Source: Sphingomonas sp. Leaf208
Lineage (GTDB): Bacteria; Pseudomonadota; Alphaproteobacteria; Sphingomonadales; Sphingomonadaceae
DNA: 64,000 nt
NCBI RefSeq assembly: GCF_001421415.1
Contig: NZ_LMKH01000001.1
Span: forward strand, 434,001 to 498,000
Direction: 5' to 3'
Below, one piece after another: positions 1 through 7,740 of the stretch. The stretch's first letter is position 1; each line of letters opens with the position of its first letter. Below the pieces are notes generated by a model. It worked only from the letters and a program-made list of their open reading frames with translations, ran no database searches and was not told where the DNA came from. A program made the position numbers and the translations under genes.

Positions 1-1062
1 GGGGATGTCCGGCCGCCGATACCGCGCGCCAGATGCGACGATAACGGTCCGCGACTGGACGCGTCGATCGCCCGGCAGTTCGAGCGCTAGCGGGTCGCCT
101 GCGGGCCGATCCTCGTCGCAATCGAGATGTTCGACGGTCAGCGGGATCGCGATCTCCGCGCCGAACTTCAGCGCCTGGCTGAACGCGCGCCCGGCCAACG
201 CTTGCCCCGATATACCGGTCGGGAAGCCCAGGTAATTCTCGATCCTAGCCGACGCCCCCGCCTGCCCGCCGATCGCGCGCTCGTCGAGCACGATCACCGA
301 CAACCCCTCGGACGCCGCATACACCGCCGCCGCCAGCCCCGCCGGCCCCGCGCCGACGATCGCGACGTCGTACACGGTGTCGGGATCGAGTTCTGGCGTG
401 ATCCCGAGGCACGCGGCGACCTCGATATCCGACGGCCGTTTCAGCACCGTACCGTTCGGACAAACGACCAGTGGCAGATCGCTCGATGCAACACCCGTCC
501 GCTCGACCAATGCTCGCCCCTCGTCATCGGATGCCGCATCGAGGACGATGTTCGGATAGCCCGACCGCGTCAGAAATCCCTGCAGCCGGACGACGTCGGG
601 ACTGTCCGGCAGGCCGACGATCACCGTCCCCCCGCTGCCCTGCTCGATCAGGCCGACGCGGCGCAAGATCAGCGCGCGCATCACGATCTCGCCGACGTCC
701 GCGGAGCCGACCATCAGCGCGCGCAGATGCGCTGGATCGAACGGCAGCGCGGTACAGCCTTGGGGGCCAGCGGTGCCGCCCGCGATCGTCGGGCGTCCGG
801 CAAGCTGGTTGACCTCGCCCGTCAACTGCCCGGGGCCGTGCGTAGTGATCGGCGCCTCGTGGCTGAGCCCGTCGCGACGGACGACGTCGATCGTTCCTTC
901 GAGCACCAGCCATGCCGCAACGCCGTGCTCGCCGATCGCATAGACTTGCTCGCCCGCGGCAAACACGCGCGCCGGACCGCTCGCAAAGCGCTTGGCCGTC
1001 TGAAGCTGTTCCGCGTTGAGCACCGGGAACATCTGGTGGTCGCGCGCGCCGGGATCGCTCAT
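1..1062 (-). CDS. cNMP-binding thioredoxin-reductase-like FAD oxidoreductase (partial)
   Basis: The first 354 codons are visible and the C-terminus lies beyond the left edge. Three parts can be read. A Crp-type cyclic-nucleotide-binding beta-barrel occupies residues ~20-120. A linker of about 80 residues covers ~145-225. An FAD-binding fold of the thioredoxin reductase type starts near 233, with the dinucleotide motif GAGPAG at 237-242 and GGQAG at 265-269 followed by IENYLGFP. The family is predicted to couple nucleotide or redox sensing to FAD/NAD(P)H chemistry, but its substrate is not established. The redox CxxC expected in true thioredoxin reductases would lie past the edge and cannot be checked. 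The ATG overlaps the TGA of the upstream oxidoreductase gene (ATGA), so the two are probably translationally coupled. Confidence 0.85.
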   Translation of the reverse strand, partial: MSDPGARDHQMFPVLNAEQLQTAKRFASGPARVFAAGEQVYAIGEHGVAAWLVLEGTIDVVRRDGLSHEAPITTHGPGQLTGEVNQLAGRPTIAGGTAGPQGCTALPFDPAHLRALMVGSADVGEIVMRALILRRVGLIEQGSGGTVIVGLPDSPDVVRLQGFLTRSGYPNIVLDAASDDEGRALVERTGVASSDLPLVVCPNGTVLKRPSDIEVAACLGITPELDPDTVYDVAIVGAGPAGLAAAVYAASEGLSVIVLDERAIGGQAGASARIENYLGFPTGISGQALAGRAFSQALKFGAEIAIPLTVEHLDCDEDRPAGDPLALELPGDRRVQSRTVIVASGARYRRPDIP

Positions 1063-2438
1063 GCCTGCACCACCGGTTCGAGCCCGAGCAACAGCGTCGG
1101 GATCAATTCGGACACGGTCGGATGGATCGGCACCGCCCAACGCAACGCGGACACCGGCTGGTCGGCGTTCATCATGTCGAGGATCCCGTGGATCGCCTCG
1201 CCGCCGCCGGTGCCGAGGATCGCCGCTCCCAAAATCCGTTGTGTATCCGCATCCGCCACGATCTTCATGAACCCCTTCGTCTCGCCCTTCTCGACCGCGC
1301 GCCCGACGCGGGTCATGGGCCGCTTCGATACGAGGATCGGCCGCCCCGTCTTCTCCGCCTGCGCCTGCGTCATCCCCACCCGGCCGAGCGGCGGATCGGT
1401 GTAGAGCGCATAGCCGACCAGCCGCTCGCTCAGCGTCCGGTCGTCATGATCGAGCAGGTTCGCCGCGACGATCTCGAAATCGTTATACGCGGTATGCGTG
1501 AACGCGCCGCGCCCGTTGCAATCGCCCAGCGCCCAAACGCCCGGCACGTTGGTCTGCAGCATGTCGTCGACGGTGACATAGCCCTTCGCATCGGTCGCGA
1601 TCCCGGCAAAATCGAGCCCGAGATCATCGGTATTCGGGCGGCGGCCGACCGCCAGCAGTACATGGCTGCCGATCACCTTCGGATCGCCCGCCTGGCAATC
1701 GACCGATACCGCGACGCCGTCCGCATGGCGCGCGAACGCGATGCAGTTCGCGCCGGTGCGCACCGTGATCCCCTCGTCTTCCAATATGCCGCGCACGGCG
1801 TCCGACACGTCGGCATCCTCGTGCGCGATCAGCCGTTCGCCACGCTCCACCACCGTCACCGCGGCGCCGAACCGACGATACATCTGCGCGAACTCGAGCC
1901 CGACATAGCTTCCGCCGACGACGACAAGATGCCCGGGAATCTGTTCCAGCGCGACCATGTCGGTGTTGTCGAGATGCGGCACGTCGCCGACACCGGGCAT
2001 GTCCGGCACGCTCGCGCGCCCACCGACGTTGAGGAAGATGCGCGCCGCGGACATCTCTTCGCCGTCGACCGCGATCGTCCGCGGTCCGGTAAAGCGGGCG
2101 TGGCCGCGCAGGAAGGTGAGGCCCGCCATCCCCTCCAGCCAGCGCTCGTTGCCCGATCGCGCATCCATCACGACTTTCCGCGCACGCGCAGCGACCGCAG
2201 GCATGTCGACCGTGACGTCGCCGGTCGCGATCCCGAAATCCGCCGCACGCCTCGCGAGGTGCGCGGCATAGGCGCTCGCCACCAGCGTCTTGGTCGGCAT
2301 GCAGCCGGTGTTGACGCAGGTTCCGCCGACCAGCTTCCGCTCGATCAGCGCGACCGTCATGCCCGCAGCAGTCAAGCGGCCCGCCAGCGGTGGTCCGGCC
2401 TGTCCGGCACCGACGATGATCGCATCGAAATTCCGCAT
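1059..2438 (-). CDS. FAD-dependent pyridine nucleotide-disulfide oxidoreductase (mercuric reductase-like)
   Basis: A 459-residue class I disulfide oxidoreductase. The N-terminal FAD motif is GAGQAG (10-15) and the redox-active pair is CVNTGC (Cys41, Cys46). A second nucleotide-binding motif (VVVGGSYVGLEFA) lies in the middle, and the C-terminal dimerisation domain carries IHPTVSELIPTLL, which holds the usual His-Glu dyad. Length and motifs fit the dihydrolipoamide dehydrogenase/mercuric reductase family. No N-terminal heavy-metal domain or C-terminal vicinal cysteines are present, so mercury reduction is unlikely and the substrate is unknown. The chosen ATG overlaps the stop of the DUF4126 gene (TGATG). 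The open frame continues upstream, but that part is out-of-frame coding of DUF4126. Confidence 0.9.
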   Translation of the reverse strand: MRNFDAIIVGAGQAGPPLAGRLTAAGMTVALIERKLVGGTCVNTGCMPTKTLVASAYAAHLARRAADFGIATGDVTVDMPAVAARARKVVMDARSGNERWLEGMAGLTFLRGHARFTGPRTIAVDGEEMSAARIFLNVGGRASVPDMPGVGDVPHLDNTDMVALEQIPGHLVVVGGSYVGLEFAQMYRRFGAAVTVVERGERLIAHEDADVSDAVRGILEDEGITVRTGANCIAFARHADGVAVSVDCQAGDPKVIGSHVLLAVGRRPNTDDLGLDFAGIATDAKGYVTVDDMLQTNVPGVWALGDCNGRGAFTHTAYNDFEIVAANLLDHDDRTLSERLVGYALYTDPPLGRVGMTQAQAEKTGRPILVSKRPMTRVGRAVEKGETKGFMKIVADADTQRILGAAILGTGGGEAIHGILDMMNADQPVSALRWAVPIHPTVSELIPTLLLGLEPVVQA

Positions 2439-2917
2439 CAGATCGACAGCACCACCAGCACCGCCAAGAGGATCGCGACGGCATCCTCGATCAGCGCGGC
2501 CGGTCGATCGCTGCCGAACGTTGCCGCCAGTCGCGCGCGCAAAGCCGCGCCGCCATAAATTCCGAAGACCGCACCGACGATCCCGAGAACGATCCCCGGC
2601 AACGGCACACCGATGCCGTAGCCGACGGCCGCACCCGATACCCCGCCCGTGAGCAGCCGCGCGACGAACTGCGGCGGCACCTTGCGGCTGGGCGTCGACG
2701 GCAACTGATCCGTGACGAGTTCGGTGGCCGCGAGCAGCGTGAAGATCCACGGCGTGAACCGGTAGCCGAGGAACGCCAACCACGTGCCCTGCAACGGCAG
2801 CATACCCTTGCTCGCAACCCAGGCTACCGCAGCCGGCGCCAGCATCGCGCGCAACCCGGCGACGATGCCGATGACGAAGGCGAGGATCAGTCCGTGAACG
2901 ATCTGGGGGACGAGCAT
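2438..2917 (-). CDS. DUF4126 family membrane protein
   Basis: A 159-residue hydrophobic protein with about four membrane segments rich in Gly, Ala, Val and Ile. The N-terminal motif GIVAGLRAMLAPAAVAWVA matches the DUF4126 family of small integral membrane proteins, whose function is not known. A GGAG ribosome binding site lies about six bases before the ATG. It is the first gene of a three-gene unit: its TGA overlaps the ATG of the disulfide oxidoreductase by one base, and that gene overlaps the cNMP-binding reductase by four. The tight overlap suggests a membrane partner for the two flavoproteins, which is an inference from context only. Confidence 0.8.
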   Translation of the reverse strand: MLVPQIVHGLILAFVIGIVAGLRAMLAPAAVAWVASKGMLPLQGTWLAFLGYRFTPWIFTLLAATELVTDQLPSTPSRKVPPQFVARLLTGGVSGAAVGYGIGVPLPGIVLGIVGAVFGIYGGAALRARLAATFGSDRPAALIEDAVAILLAVLVVLSI

Positions 2918-3087
2918 GGCGGTCTCCGATCCGGTGTGTCCAACATCGTCCCACGCACCGCCCCGAGCGTCAATTCGTTACGCATCCGATCTGGCCTCGA
3001 TCCAGTCGCGGGTTACCGTTCGCCAACCACCCGACCGGACCAAGCACCTGATATCGAAAGCGAACACGAGGCCATTTTCGCTCGAAA

Positions 3088-3615
3088 TTATTTCGCCGCC
3101 GTCGCCTCGATCTCGACCAGGAACGCCGGCCCCGCCAACGCTGCCACCTGAACGGTCGATCGCGCGACGGTGTTGGGGTTCTCTGCCGTCCCGAAATACA
3201 TCTTGAACGCGTCGTTCATGCCCGCAAAGTCCATCTTTCCGCCGAGCTTCGGATCGCCCGCGACGAACACGGTGAGCTTGATGATGTCGCCCATCGCATA
3301 GCCCTGCGCCGCGAGTATCGCCTTGATCTTGCTGAAGACGCTGATCGTCTGCGTCTTGGTATCGCCGAAATCGGCGGTCGTCATTTGTGCCGGCGGTGTC
3401 TTGCTGGCCGGATCGATGGGAGCCGCCAGCTGCCCGCTAAGATACAGCATCTTCGCCCCCGCCGGCACGGTGACGCCCTGAAGGATCAGCCCGGGCGGCG
3501 TGTTGGCGTGCCGAACGATCGCCGGCTTGGAATCGGCGGCCATCGCCAAGCCAGGCAAGGCGAGCACCGTGCAGATCGCCACGGCCAGCGCGATGGAGTT
3601 CGTCTTGATCGTCAT
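3088..3615 (-). CDS. Exported RidA family (YjgF) enamine/imine deaminase
   Basis: A 175-residue protein. Residues 1-26 form a Sec signal peptide (hydrophobic run ending in AMA before ADSK). The rest is a RidA domain ending with the conserved block ARSTVQVAAL...FLVEIEATA, in which Arg binds the substrate carboxylate. RidA proteins hydrolyse reactive enamines and imines such as 2-aminoacrylate. The start is set by GGGGAGAG a few bases upstream; an in-frame extension of 15 codons has no such site. Upstream at 3650-3677 a GC-rich hairpin (GGGCGCGG/CCGCGCCC) lies between this gene and the amine oxidase, 133 bases away on the same strand. A periplasmic RidA beside a periplasmic imine-producing oxidase suggests one pathway. 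Confidence 0.85.
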   Translation of the reverse strand: MTIKTNSIALAVAICTVLALPGLAMAADSKPAIVRHANTPPGLILQGVTVPAGAKMLYLSGQLAAPIDPASKTPPAQMTTADFGDTKTQTISVFSKIKAILAAQGYAMGDIIKLTVFVAGDPKLGGKMDFAGMNDAFKMYFGTAENPNTVARSTVQVAALAGPAFLVEIEATAAK

Positions 3616-3748
3616 ATGTTTCTCTCCCCGTTGCGGATGCGAATGGTTCGGGCGCGGCACGGTTTGGCACCGCGCCCGATCTCTTCGAAGCTGACCGTCT
3701 CGCGGGCGGAATACTTACCCTTCGATCCTGTCGAGCCGAACGTCCACG

Positions 3749-5392
3749 TCATGCCGCGCGTCGCGAGCGGTCCGCCCCCAATGCGGCCCGGTTAGCGCCT
3801 TGCGCCGCAACCCGCCTGGCCAGCGCCATGACTTGGCCCTGGGCGGACTGGATGCCGCCCTCCTGCCAGCCCGGAGTCTGGCTGAGTGCGGCGGAGGCGA
3901 AATAGACGCGGCCGTCGGGCTTCTGCAGCAGGCGGAACTCGGGCGTGTCGATATGCCCCTCCTGCCGCCCGTTCGCGCTGCCCGCATTCCAGTCGGGCCA
4001 CGGCCCCAGGCTGTACGGGATCTTGTGCCAGTTCACCGCGATGCCGTTGACCAGATCGCCGCCATGCCCCGGATGCAGCCGGTCGATCACCCCGCGCGAG
4101 AACGCGATCTGCTCCGCGATCGGCCGCTTGGCGAACTCGGCGGCGTTGGGGCCCGACGAATAACAGCCGAGAATCATGCCGCGCGCGGAATGCAGGCCGG
4201 CGGACGGATACCAGATCAGCGTGGTAGGGCCGCCGACGAACGAGATGCCGCCATAGATCTGTTCGCGTTCCCAGAAGCGCGGGCTTTCGAACGCGACCTT
4301 GTTCGAATGATCGTAGACCACCCCGGCGATCGTCTTCTTCAGCGCGGGCGAGAAGTCGGCATCGATCGTCGCGAGCACCGGGAACGGGATCGTGCAGATG
4401 ATGTAATCCGCCTTCACGGTGTCGACCACGCCGCTCGCCTTGTCGCGGTAGATCACATCGACGCCGCGCGCGGTGTGACGAATTTTCGTGACCTCGGCGC
4501 CGCGGATCGCCGGGCGGCGCAGGTTGCGATCGAACCCGGCATGGATCCGGTCCATGCCCCCGACGGGCTCGAACATCGTCGCCTGCATGTAGAGATTGTC
4601 CTCGAACAGCGTCATCGGCAGCCGTTCGTTCGCCAGCAACTGGTCCATCGGCACCGCGCTGCCTGCCGACGAGAAGGTGACGCCTGCCCCCGGTGCAGTC
4701 CCGAACCCCGATCGTTCGGTGCCCGCGAACGCATAATCGGTGCCGAGATCGCCGTATGCCTTGAGGAACGGCAAGAGTTTCTGCTTGTCCGCCGCCGTCA
4801 CCGACTGGTCGAGCGCACCCTGGTTGATTGCCTTCGCCAACAGTTCAGCGATGTGGCCGCGCATGTCGTTGATCGCGGTCCGCATACGGATCTTGCTGCC
4901 GTTCTCGCCCATGACATAGGCAGAACGGCTCGAATTGACCTCGACCTCCAGCGGCACGTCGAACTTCTTCGCGTACCCGATCAGTCCCTGGTGAAAGCTC
5001 GGGATACGCGCCGGCCCCGCGTTGAAGTAGATTCCGTCGGAGAACTTGGCAGTCTGCGTCTGCTCCCCGATCATCTCGATCTTGTCGCCGTCCCGCACCG
5101 TCCAGGCGCGCCCACCGACCCGGTCTCGCGCTTCGAGCAAGGTGACCCGGAAGCCAGTCTGCTCCAGCTCGTAGGCGGCGGTCAGCCCGGCGATCCCGGC
5201 CCCAAGCACGACTACGTGCGTTCCCTTGCCCAAATTCGGCGTCAGCGTGGCGAGCGCTTCGGCATGCGACGTGCCGATCAATCCTTCGGTTAGTCCCAGC
5301 GCCTGCATCGCACCGAGTGTCGCGCTCAGCCCTCCCATCAGGCCAAGTCGTCGCAATATCGTCCTGCGTGTAATCGCGGCGTGTGTAGTCAT
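3749..5392 (-). CDS. Tat-exported flavin monoamine/L-amino-acid oxidase
   Basis: A 547-residue FAD enzyme. The N-terminus has a twin-arginine signal (TRRTILRRLGLMGG at residues 8-21), implying folded, FAD-loaded export to the periplasm. The FAD motif VVLGAGIAGLTAAYELEQTG is followed by LEARDRVGGRAW, both diagnostic of the amine oxidase superfamily. The C-terminal FAD contact VYFASAALSQTPGWQEGGIQSA matches the usual FAGE..S...GW..GA..SG block, with S-A replacing G-E. Such enzymes oxidise amines or amino acids to imines with release of H2O2; the substrate cannot be told from sequence. ATG at 5392 was chosen for the adjacent GGGGGG ribosome binding site and because Tat signals begin close to the start. 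An exported RidA gene lies downstream. Confidence 0.85.
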   Translation of the reverse strand: MTTHAAITRRTILRRLGLMGGLSATLGAMQALGLTEGLIGTSHAEALATLTPNLGKGTHVVVLGAGIAGLTAAYELEQTGFRVTLLEARDRVGGRAWTVRDGDKIEMIGEQTQTAKFSDGIYFNAGPARIPSFHQGLIGYAKKFDVPLEVEVNSSRSAYVMGENGSKIRMRTAINDMRGHIAELLAKAINQGALDQSVTAADKQKLLPFLKAYGDLGTDYAFAGTERSGFGTAPGAGVTFSSAGSAVPMDQLLANERLPMTLFEDNLYMQATMFEPVGGMDRIHAGFDRNLRRPAIRGAEVTKIRHTARGVDVIYRDKASGVVDTVKADYIICTIPFPVLATIDADFSPALKKTIAGVVYDHSNKVAFESPRFWEREQIYGGISFVGGPTTLIWYPSAGLHSARGMILGCYSSGPNAAEFAKRPIAEQIAFSRGVIDRLHPGHGGDLVNGIAVNWHKIPYSLGPWPDWNAGSANGRQEGHIDTPEFRLLQKPDGRVYFASAALSQTPGWQEGGIQSAQGQVMALARRVAAQGANRAALGADRSRRAA

Positions 5393-5757
5393 CGAGGCCC
5401 CCCGAGGCGACAAGCCTTCCCAGCGCTTGCCGGACGTCAGCAACACCGCCGGGTCGAACCCTTCAGCGGCCTCGCAGGATCATCATCCCCCGATCAATCC
5501 CGATGGACGTCAGACCAGGAACGGAAAAGAACACATCGTTCCTTTCCGCGCGGTAATCCGACACGTTGCATCTTTTGACTGAACGAATCGGATTGAAAAT
5601 TGCTTCAGCATGTAACGCAAATGAAATCTTTCTTGCCGGGGAACTCAACCGTCGTTGCCGATCCACGACTTGTCCGGCGGACCTACAGGTCTTGAATTCC
5701 GCTCGACCTCCGGCCAATTCTCGGACTGATCCTTTCACCAAGAGACCGTCACATCCT
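5393..5757. promoter_or_regulatory. Divergent intergenic region, amine oxidase / htpG
   Basis: No convincing gene in 365 bases. The region must hold the promoters for the amine oxidase gene (leftward) and htpG (rightward). A possible heat-shock promoter for htpG is listed separately. Part of the region is open on both strands, but without a ribosome binding site or recognisable family. Confidence 0.5.
5691..5721 (+). promoter_or_regulatory. Candidate RpoH-type promoter of htpG
   Basis: CTTGAA (5691-5696), a 17-base spacer, then CCAATTCT (5714-5721), with the htpG ATG at 5758. The -35 matches the sigma-32 consensus CTTGAA exactly; the -10 is only a partial match to CCCCATNT. Heat-shock control of htpG is general knowledge. 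This particular site is an inference from spacing and sequence. Confidence 0.35.
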
Positions 5758-7662
5758 ATGACCACTGAAACCGCCCCAGCACCTGAAACCTCCGCCCCCA
5801 AAACCCATGCCTTCGAGGCGGACGTCGCGCGGTTGCTCCACATGATGGTGCATTCGGTCTATTCGGATAAGACCGTATTCCTGCGCGAACTGATCTCGAA
5901 CGCCGCCGATGCGTGTGAAAAGCTGCGGTATGAGTCGTTGAGCGCGTCCGAGTTGCTTGGCGACGAGACCCGGCTGGCGATCGCGATCACGCTCGATCCC
6001 GACGCCAAGACGCTGACGATCGAGGACAACGGCATCGGCATGACCGCCGATGACATGGGCGAGGCGCTCGGCACGATCGCGCGCTCGGGAACCAAGGCGT
6101 TCATGGATCGGATCGCGGCGTCGAGCGGTTCGGATGGCGCGCAGTTGATCGGCCAGTTCGGCGTCGGCTTCTATTCCGCGTTCATGGTCGCATCGAAGGT
6201 CGACGTGATCTCGCGGCGCGCTGGCGCGGACATTGCCTCGCTCTGGTCGTCGGACGGCCTCGGCACCTACACGATCGCCGACATGCCGACCGCCAACGCC
6301 CCTGCCCGCGGCACCCGCGTCGTGCTGCACCTGCTCGAAGACGCGACCACCTACACCGACCGGTTCACGGTCGAGCGCCTGATCAAGGACCAGTCGGGCC
6401 ACGTACCCGTGCCGATCACGCTGCGCGAAAAGCCCGATGCCGAGCCGGTCGACATCGCCGACGGCGCCGCGCTCTGGACCAAGCCGAAGGCGGATATCTC
6501 GGTCGAGGACTATGCCGATTTCTACCGCAGCGTCTCCGGCCAGTATGACGAGCCCGCGCTGACGCTCCACTACCGTGCCGAGGGGCTGCACGAATATTCG
6601 GTGCTCGCCTATGTGCCGGGCGCCAAGCCGTTCGACCTGTTCGACCCCGACCGCAACGGCCGCATGAAGTTATACGTCAAACGCGTCTTCATCACCGACG
6701 ATGCAGAAGTCTTGCCCCGCTATCTCCGCTTCATGCGCGGGCTGGTGGATTCATCCGACCTGCCGCTCAATGTCTCGCGTGAGATGATCCAGGAAAGCCC
6801 GATGCTCTCGGCGATCCGCAAGGGCGTGACCGGCCGCGTACTGTCCGAACTCGAGAAGCTCACGACCCGCGATCCTGACGCGTATGCAAAAATTTGGGAG
6901 AATTTCGGCGCGGTCCTGAAGGAGGGGCTGTACGAGGATTTCGAACGGCGCGAGGCGCTGCTGAAGCTCGCCCGGTTCAAGACCACGACGTCCGGCGGTG
7001 CTTGGCGTTCGGTTGCTGACTATGTCGCGGCGATGAAGGACAACCAGACCGCGATCTATTACGCGGTCGGTACCGATCTCGACCGCCTCGAAGCCTCGCC
7101 ACAGCTCGAGGGGTTCCGCGCGCGTGGGATCGAAGTGCTGTTGCTGCCGGACTCGGTCGACGGCTTCTGGGTGACGGCGGGCATCGATCATGACGGCAAG
7201 CCGTTCAAGTCGGTCACACAGGGCGCTGCCGATCTCGGCCTGATTCCGCTCGTCGACGGTGCCGAGCAACCGACCGCCGATGCTACGCCGGCGGTCGCCG
7301 ACTTCATTGCATTCGTGAAGACGACGCTCGCAGATGCCGTTTCGGAAGTCCGCGCGTCCGAGCGCCTAACCGACAGCGCGGTCTGCCTCGTTGCAGCGGA
7401 CAGCGGCATGGACCGCCAGCTCGAACGCATCCTCGCGGCGAGCGGTCAGGCGATGCCGGCGGCCAAGCCGGTGCTGGAGATCAACCCGCGCTCGGCATTG
7501 ATCGCCAAGTTGGCAGCGCTCGGCGAGGACGAGACGGCCCTGCGGGAGGACGCGGCGCATCTGTTGTTCGACGAGGCGCAGATCGCCGACGGGGAGCGCC
7601 CGATCGATGCCCGGGCATTCTCCGCTCGCCTGACGCGGCTTTTCACGCGCGCGCTGGGCTAA
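5758..7662 (+). CDS. htpG: Molecular chaperone HtpG (Hsp90)
   Basis: A 634-residue Hsp90 homologue of normal bacterial length. The GHKL ATPase domain shows ELISNAADACEKLR, DNGIGMTADDM and GQFGVGFYSAFMV. The middle domain has LYVKRVFITDD and LPLNVSREMIQES. The C-terminal dimerisation part is preserved. It assists folding of cytosolic client proteins under stress. The ATG at 5758 is chosen because a short disordered Thr/Pro leader then precedes the conserved FEADVARLLHMMVHSVYSDK. The open frame extends 64 codons upstream into low-quality coding with no family match. A hairpin follows the stop. Confidence 0.97.
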   Translation: MTTETAPAPETSAPKTHAFEADVARLLHMMVHSVYSDKTVFLRELISNAADACEKLRYESLSASELLGDETRLAIAITLDPDAKTLTIEDNGIGMTADDMGEALGTIARSGTKAFMDRIAASSGSDGAQLIGQFGVGFYSAFMVASKVDVISRRAGADIASLWSSDGLGTYTIADMPTANAPARGTRVVLHLLEDATTYTDRFTVERLIKDQSGHVPVPITLREKPDAEPVDIADGAALWTKPKADISVEDYADFYRSVSGQYDEPALTLHYRAEGLHEYSVLAYVPGAKPFDLFDPDRNGRMKLYVKRVFITDDAEVLPRYLRFMRGLVDSSDLPLNVSREMIQESPMLSAIRKGVTGRVLSELEKLTTRDPDAYAKIWENFGAVLKEGLYEDFERREALLKLARFKTTTSGGAWRSVADYVAAMKDNQTAIYYAVGTDLDRLEASPQLEGFRARGIEVLLLPDSVDGFWVTAGIDHDGKPFKSVTQGAADLGLIPLVDGAEQPTADATPAVADFIAFVKTTLADAVSEVRASERLTDSAVCLVAADSGMDRQLERILAASGQAMPAAKPVLEINPRSALIAKLAALGEDETALREDAAHLLFDEAQIADGERPIDARAFSARLTRLFTRALG

Positions 7663-7670
7663 CCGCCCCG

Positions 7671-7702
7671 ACCGCGGTTTCGCAAGTTTGCGGAACCGCG
7701 GT
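7671..7702 (+). terminator. Hairpin after htpG
   Basis: ACCGCGGTTTCGCAA pairs with TTGCGGAACCGCGGT around a two-base centre, with one U-G wobble in RNA. The stem is strong, starts eight bases after the htpG stop and has no T-run behind it. It may be a terminator, an mRNA-end stabiliser or an attenuator before bglX. Confidence 0.4.
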
Positions 7703-7740
7703 CCAGCGACTACCCCGCTCCAAAGACTGAGGAGCAGGAT

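Noticed and set aside
1059..2954. One 631-residue fusion of the oxidoreductase with an N-terminal extension
   Set aside because: The extension is out-of-frame coding of the DUF4126 gene; the ATG at 2438 gives the exact family N-terminus and a TGATG overlap.
5463..5843. 126-residue minus-strand frame across the htpG promoter and start
   Set aside because: It overlaps the conserved start of htpG, has no family similarity and no ribosome binding site.
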